Shown here: one piece after another, positions 58,150 through 64,000 of the stretch
Numbering within the stretch: position 1 is the first letter of the stretch
Layout: each line of letters starts with the position of its first letter
Source: Ulva prolifera
Lineage: Eukaryota; Chlorophyta; Ulvophyceae; Ulvales; Ulvaceae
Assembly (NCBI GenBank): GCA_023078555.1
Contig: CM041198.1
Span: 1,600,800-1,664,799, forward strand
Length of the DNA: 64,000 nucleotides
Direction of reading: 5' to 3'
Made by a program: the position numbers and the translations under genes
The notes under the pieces: model-generated
The model's database searches: none
Seen by the model: only the letters and a program-made list of their open reading frames with translations
What the model was told of the DNA's origin: nothing

Positions 58150-58480
58150 AAATGACAAAGTCACAGAGGCCGGTAGCACCGCCAGGGCGCCCTGGCGGTG
58201 CTACCGGCCTCTGTGACTTTGGCGCAGCACACAGGCTTACTAAGTAAGCACACCGGCAGTAGCAAATTCAGACAAACATTGAACGCGGCCTTGGTTGCCC
58301 AGCACAGCACGACGGCGACACGCGTCGCGCCAGCGCGCAGATGTGCACACTCACGCAGTCACCCCCCAAACCACACGCCCCAACCACGCAGCCCCGGGCC
58401 CGCGGAACGCTCACGGAACGACCCCGCGCCCGCGCGGCGGAGGTGGCCCAAGCTGACAGCCCGGCCGCGGCCGACCCCCC
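58150..58480 (-). mobile_element. LINE-like copy with a 66-bp perfect palindrome at its 3' end
   Basis: CAAAGTCACAGAGGCCGGTA, then GCACCGCCAGGGC (58156-58188) is followed at once by its exact complement (58189-58221). The motif is the common LINE-like 3' end, so two ends are joined head to head. The body from 58240 on (GCACACCGGCAGTAGCAAAT, GGAACGACCCCGCGCC, CCAAGCTGACAG) matches 8435-8720. Confidence 0.65.
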
Positions 58481-60013
58481 TTCACTTGTGTGCACATATA
58501 CACACTCTGACGGAGAACCACGCGTACTTTCGTGTACAGGCCTCTGGCGTGCTGTGTGCAGTACATATGAAAAGCCCAAACGCATGCAATGGCTGCCAGC
58601 AATTGGCAAGGTTGGACGTTCATGGCCATCGATCATACCCGTACACGTGTCATTGGCTATTATTTGGACTGTACTCCGTATGGTTGAGCATGACACGTCA
58701 AGATTATTTTTTCTCTGCAGGGACCCAGCTGGGTCGCAGTGATTCCAGAATGTTGGGTCGACCCGATCCAGACAGCACAGAACAACATTGACTGATCTCA
58801 GATCTCATGAGAGGTTGCACCTTGATCAATGTGTTGTTGTTGTTCCTGCACTGTTTTTAATCTTGCAGTATCCAACAGATCTACACATTGATGGCCCAGG
58901 GAGCACTGGCATGCTGGAAGCTCATGGTCAGAAAAAAAAAATCTGAGTTCAAAATCAATCTGGGTATCGATGTCACCCATGCATGCCGACACGAAGAAAA
59001 TATCAACAAAATGTTGTTACAGTGGAGTAGTTGGGCATAGACATACACAGCAAAAGCATCTCTTCAAGAGAAGAAGTTCTGAATCAAGATGCGCAGGGCA
59101 CGCGCAGCAAAATGCGTTTCCCAGCATGTGCTGTGGTGCACATGCCATGCATGCCAGTGCAGGGTTCACCGCATGCGGTGGTGCACCTGCAGGGTTCAGT
59201 TTGCATATGCAAGATATGTGTACATATGTGCCCCGGCCTGAGACACTACTAGCAGTGCTGCATCTCATGGCAATTTTGGGCAGCCCCAAAAGCATTGCCA
59301 TTTGAGGGCGCGTCAAATCATCACTGGCAACGTTGGCAGTGCCAGCTGCCGACATGCATGTATCGGCCGTAGTGCTCTGAACCATATGAGATGTATCTTG
59401 TACGATGTAGACTTCTAGTATCATGTACAGTCAGAAAGAGTATCCTGAGGTCTCTACACCTGCACTGTACATGTCAAAATTTGTGCCGCCTCATGAGCAG
59501 GATGCACTGCTGAATATCATAATGATGGAGATCTGCACAGGTGGCCAGATCACCATGGTGACTTATTTTGGGCTGTCAGCATGGGGCCATGTGAGCCTGC
59601 ATAACATATGTTAAACCTCGCCTTAGCCAGGCAGCACTATCTTGAGATGTTGCATGATACCTTGCACTTGCCTCTAGCAACTGTGAGTGTTACTATGGGT
59701 TTCTCTTCCTGCTCATGATGCTCTGCCTCACACGTTTCCATGCTGCAGCTGTGGGGTTGTGAAATTCACCAGCCTCCTGCGCATCTATCTTCAGATACAT
59801 GCCGCAGCTGCAGGTGTTTAATTAGTGCACATGAGGAGCTCCATAATATGACCTATTTTCGCATATCCCATGGTCCATGTGTCCCGTTGACAACACGTAC
59901 ACGGTCATCGGGCTTGTGAAGTCTAACTTTTTTAAAGTTCCTCTACAAAGTCCTGACACTGTGCTTCCGGGTTGTTGACGGTGTGTGCACCTGGAAGGAA
60001 TTCCAGCCGAGCT
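58481..60013. other. Intergenic, upstream of U10
   Basis: No gene or repeat family member is recognised. Run of nine or ten A at about 58932. Short overlapping frames only. Confidence 0.4.
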
Positions 60014-60037
60014 GCGAGTTCACAGGGCACGCGGTGC
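60014..60037 (+). promoter_or_regulatory. Distal promoter element of U10
   Basis: GCGAGTTCACAGGGCACGCG then GTGC, 578 bp upstream of the TATA box; shared with U8 and U9. Confidence 0.5.
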
Positions 60038-60512
60038 GGTTCGATCCGTGTGCACAACAACGGATTCGTACGACACACGTGTGCAGCACCGCGGTGCACC
60101 GAGCCGAAACGTTAACGCTGGCCAGCGGACCACACGGCCGCACGGTAGGCTGGCGACCTGGCGCATTCCGTGCTTTGCTCGCGCCGCACGGTCCTATGAG
60201 CGTTACGCCACCTACATGTACGTATACGAGAATTCATGGTTGACGAGAGATATCGTGTAAGCTTTCTGGAGCGAATTGCGCAGGGTGCCGGCGCAATTAG
60301 TACAACGCGAGGCGGCTGAATCAGAATTCGAATTTAGTACATGTATCCGCAAGTTGGTCCCGCAACATGAGGCCGGCCGGGAAGTAGTCTAAGCTTGCGC
60401 GACAGGTGTGGATGTCACGTAATACGCGCGACGCCGTGCGGAGATTCGGTGGAAGTGGCTGCGAGGCACCTGTATCTCGAGATACGCCATGTCCACGTCG
60501 ACCACCTCAGAG

Positions 60513-60598
60513 TGCATTCAGCATCGCGAGAGGTGGCTTGCTGTGTGATCTGAAGGCGAGCAGCTTTTGTTTAGCACTGGCCTGCTGCTGGTATATAA
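60513..60598 (+). promoter_or_regulatory. U10 core promoter: GCATCGCGAG box and TATA
   Basis: TGCATTCAGCATCGCGAG is at 60513-60530 and TATATAA at 60592-60598. The leader is CT-rich and ends AGAAAAT at 60721, the exon 1 boundary. Confidence 0.65.
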
Positions 60599-60719
60599 GC
60601 CATGCGCAGCACATCATTCGACACAGTCTCTTCTTTCGCTCACCGGCTCTCTGCACGCAAGTAGCTACACACCTGAATTTGATCGTTCTGCTCCGACACA
60701 TTCAAACCGTCCGAAGAAA

Positions 60720-63700
60720 ATGTGCGCCCACCCAACGACGCCGGCATGCTTGACCGCATTCCTGACCACAGCAGCGCTGATGTATAATAAGTTTCACAAT
60801 GTCAGTATCTTGCAATTGCCAAAAATGCGCATAATAGGCAAATGCACTTGGCCCCACGCAGGGCAGTCCCGGTCACTAGTACTGCATGCTCTGGCGTGAC
60901 AAAACCGAGCTCGAGGCCATGCATATGACAACGTCATATCTCGACTGCCCTACACGTGTGGTACCTGACTTCACTCAGTTTTGGTCATCGCGATCGGTCA
61001 TTGCCACAGTGGCTTCAGGTGATCATGATTTTAAACGTTGCAGCTATATGAATATGCAAAGGATATCAAACTGAAGATCTTCACCTCCTCGAGGATCTTT
61101 GCACAACTCCCTGTTGGGATCAACCAACTTTGTGGTCTGACATTCATAAAACTGTGATGCATGCTATGCCCATATAAATGTGCTGAAACGAAGCCTGGCA
61201 TGCTATATATATATACAAGCGACGAGCCCCCCTTCGGGGGGCTCTTGCGCTTTGATGCTGGAAGCTGTAGCATGAAGCTCGATGCTGCCGGAGCGCTGCA
61301 GCCTGCGTGGCCAGAGGTGCATCGCAGCTGCGGCGCTCTGCTGCTCGATGCACGGTGCTCGACGCTCGATGCAAGCGATTTCTGTCGCGGTAAATATAAT
61401 GCATAAGTTGTGATCAGAACATGTGATATCTCAGCAGGGCTCGAAGCGGCCGCGTCCGTGGCGGAGCGCCGCTGAAAAGCTCGACAGCCAGTACACGTGG
61501 CCCGAAGGGGGGCCCGAAGGGGGGCCTGTCGGTCCTCGACGTTCGAAAAACGTGATGCGTGAAGCCGATGCGAGTGATGCCTGACACGCTGAGGACGATG
61601 CAAATGCTACACATAAGTGCTGTGACGCCTCGGCTGGCTCCGAAGCGGTCGCGTCCTTGGCGGAGCGCTGCAGCCAGCGTGGCCAGAGGTGCAGCGCTCC
61701 GCTGCGCGATGCGTCATGCTCGAAGCTCGATGCGATTCGTTTCTGATGCATTAGATATGAAGAACATAATTTAATTAGAATATGCGACGCCCCGGCTGCC
61801 CCAGAAGCGGCCGCGTCCGTGGCGGAGCGCCGCTGAAAGGCGCGTGGCCAGAGGTGCAGCGCAACTTCGGCGCCCCACAGCGCTGCAGAGGAACGATGCG
61901 AACGCGAAGCGACCTGCGTCGCGGTGTTTCCGGAAGCAGATGCACCGATGCGAAGCCGACGCCGAGGCCCCGACGCGGAGGCGAGGCCGGAACGGAGCAG
62001 CCGCCGGACAACGGATACATAGATACATAGACAAGCGACGAGCCCCCCTTCGGGGGGCTCTTGCGCTTTGATACTCGAAGCTGAAGCATGAAGCTCGATG
62101 CTGAAGCGGAGCGCTGCAGCCAGCGTGGCCAGAGGTGCATCGCAGCTGCGGCGCTCTGCTGCTCGATGCACGGTGCTCGACGCTCGATGCGAGCGATTTC
62201 TGTCGCGGTAAATGTGATGCATAAGTTGTGATCAGAACATGTGATGTCTCAGCAGTGCTCGAAGCGGCCGCGTCCGTGGCGGAGCGCCGCTGAAAAGCTC
62301 GGCAGCCAGTAGACGTGGCCCGAAGGGGGGCCCGACGGGGGGCCTGTCGGTCCTCGACGCTTGAGAAAACCGATGCTCGAAGCCGACGCAAGCGATGCCT
62401 GACACCCCGAAAACAATGCAAACGCTACACATAAGTGCTGTGATGCCTCGGCTGGCTCCGATGCGGTCGCATCCGTGGCGGAGCGCTGCAGCCAGCGTGG
62501 CCAGAGGTGCAGCGCTCCGCTGCGCGATGCGTCATGCTCGAAGCTCGATGCAATTCGTTTCTGATGCATTAGATATGAAGTACATAATTTAATTAGAATA
62601 TGCGACGCCCCGGCTGCCCCAGAAGCGGCCGCGTCCGTGGCGGAGCGCCGCTGAAAGGCGCGTGGCCAGAGGTGCAGCGCAACTTCGGCGCCCCACAGCG
62701 CTGCAGAGGAACGATGCGACCGCGAAGCGACCTGCGTCGCGGTGTTTCCGGAAGCAGATGCACCGATGCGAAGCCGACGCCGAGGCCCCGACGCGGAGGC
62801 GAGGCCGGAACGGAGCAGCCGCCGGACAACGGATACATAGATACATAGATACAGTGATGCTGAATATAATACTTATGATACAGTGATGCTGAATATAATA
62901 CTTATGATATGCACATCATGCATGAACACACAACGTTGTGTACAGGCTGTGTATGAAGGAAGTTTCCATGCACATGTGTCACAACTAGTCATGCATCTTA
63001 CCTGGGCGATGATGTTTTTGGAGCTGTGCTTTCGAATTTTTTAATCGAGAAAACCTGGGTCATGCATACAGGATTTACGCCGCAGCTACCGTTGGCCTGA
63101 TGATGGCCGGAGCCGTGATGGCCCCCGAGCCCTCCAGCGCCGCCCTGGCCACCCCCTCTGGCTCCCAGCCCAGCCGCGGCCTCCTCTCCAAGGACAATGA
63201 CGGCGATGAGGGCAACGAAGGTGACGAGGGAAACGAGGGTGACGAGGGCCTTGACAACTTCCGCCGCAACCGCGGCAATGACGGCGACGAGGGGGATGAG
63301 GGCGATGAAGGCAACGAGGGTGACGAGGGCGACGAAGGTGACGAAGGCAATGAGGGCAACGAGGGCAACGAGGGCGATGAGGGCAACGAGGGCAACGAGG
63401 GCAACGAGGGCAATGAGGGCGATGAGGGCGATGAGGGCGACGAGGGCGGTTCTGTCAACACAAGCTCAGGCTCCACTGTATCACGCGTGGAGTGTGTCAG
63501 CCAGGGCACCGCCCGCACCATTTCTGCATTCAATAACGCCCACGCCACTGCCATCGCCAGAGTGTTCACCGAGTTCTGCCGCCCCGACTTTGACGGCCGC
63601 GTCGCGCGCGCCGCCATGGCCGCAGAGGACTCCGCCGTCGCCTTTGCCACCGCCATGGCCGCGACCCAGGCTGCTTGCGTCTCCCAGGGCAACGCCTTTG

Positions 63701-64000
63701 GCTGTGCGTCCGCCTCTGCTACCGCAACCGCGTGGGCAGAGGCCACCGCTGAGGCGCACGCGACCGCCGTCGCCGCTTCTGCAGAGGACTGCGACTGCCT
63801 CGCCGACGCCTCCGCGCTGTCCGTCGGCACAGCATCGACCTTCATCGAGCTCATCGCTGATGCGTTTGCCCGCAGTGAGGTGACTGCGTGCTCCGAGGGC
63901 GATTCCACCTCCTTCGCGGCCGCCTACGCCAGCTGCTCTGCTGTCGCCTACGCTAGCGTGTGGACCAAGGCCATCGCCGAGGCGCTGCTCGAGGGCAACT
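60720..64000 (+). CDS. U10: family member cut by the window end
   Basis: Spliced model: 60720-60721, 63072 to beyond 64000. Exon 1 ends AT before donor GTGCGC; exon 2 starts with G after CATACAG, giving MIYAAATVGLMMAGAVM. About 310 residues are visible, through the GCERDD-proximal half of the Cys domain up to ALLEGN. The sequence equals U9 exon 2 except for one change I could find (Ala to Thr, GCC to ACC at 63907). Intron 1 is 2350 bp, four to six times longer than in the other copies, because an 816-bp tandem duplication sits in it. The link between this exon 1 and exon 2 is inferred from the promoter class, the AT/G rule and the orientation; no other exon 1 candidate lies between. Last exon not in the window. 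Confidence 0.7.
61215..62846 (+). repeat. 816-bp tandem duplication in U10 intron 1
   Basis: Units 61215-62030 and 62031-62846 both begin ACAAGCGACGAGCCCCCCTT and end GATACATAG-type repeats. They are highly similar. Each contains the hairpin GAGCCCCCCTTCGGGGGGCT, and three degenerate subunits of about 270 bp marked by GAAGCGGYCGCGTCC.TGGCG and TGGCCAGAGGTGCA. A 30-bp direct repeat (ACAGTGATGCTGAATATAAT) follows at about 62850-62908. Base usage and hairpins differ from the neighbourhood; an organelle-derived or satellite origin is possible. Confidence 0.8.

Overview
The window looks like nuclear DNA of a green alga. Evidence: GT-AG introns of about 150-600 bp with donors of the GTGCGN/GTAYGC type, TATA-box promoters, mixed GC content (well over half in exons), a TGTAA-like poly(A) motif after one gene, an algal-style Hsp20 with an insert in its alpha-crystallin domain, and SINE-like, LINE-like and CACTA repeats. 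The lineage call (Chlorophyta) is an inference; no marker gene fixes the species.

The window is dominated by ten dispersed copies of one gene family, called U1-U10 here in order of position: U1 (+), U2, U3, U4 (-), U5 (+), U6 (-), U7 (- pseudogene), U8 (- pseudogene), U9 (+) and U10 (+, cut by the window end). I know of no described family that matches. Complete copies share one gene model. Exon 1 is a short 5'UTR that ends in the letters AT. Exon 2 (about 1.06 kb) supplies the G of the start codon, a signal peptide, an acidic Gly-X-Y repeat (GDE/GNE triplets) and an alanine-rich domain with ten invariant cysteines. A tiny last exon adds a conserved C-terminal peptide (QAADHI/V, QANESE and similar) and the stop. 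In each copy with a 5' end, the ATG is therefore built by splicing AT to G. Products are inferred to be secreted, perhaps wall or matrix proteins; function is unknown.

Two promoter classes exist. U1-U5 have an AACGAGG box 70-125 bp upstream of the TATA box, and U2-U4 also share a roughly 60-bp block 443-447 bp upstream of it. U8-U10 have a GCATCGCGA-type box 65-100 bp upstream plus a distal GCGAGTTCACA element. U9 and U10 exon 2 are practically identical (one difference seen in 929 bp), but their introns do not align, so the identity stops at the splice site. U6 alone keeps an intron inside the sequence that is exon 2 elsewhere. Together these suggest cDNA-templated homogenisation and intron loss.

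Repeats fill the spaces: a 3.46-kb non-autonomous CACTA transposon with TIRs and an AGA target duplication (41631-45090), about a dozen truncated LINE-like copies with one common 3' end (one carrying a reverse-transcriptase-like ORF remnant), tRNA-derived SINE-like copies, an 816-bp tandem duplication inside U10 intron 1, and many perfect palindromes up to 66 bp. The only gene of recognised function is a two-exon small heat shock protein at 53721-54701. I see no rRNA, convincing tRNA gene or CRISPR array.
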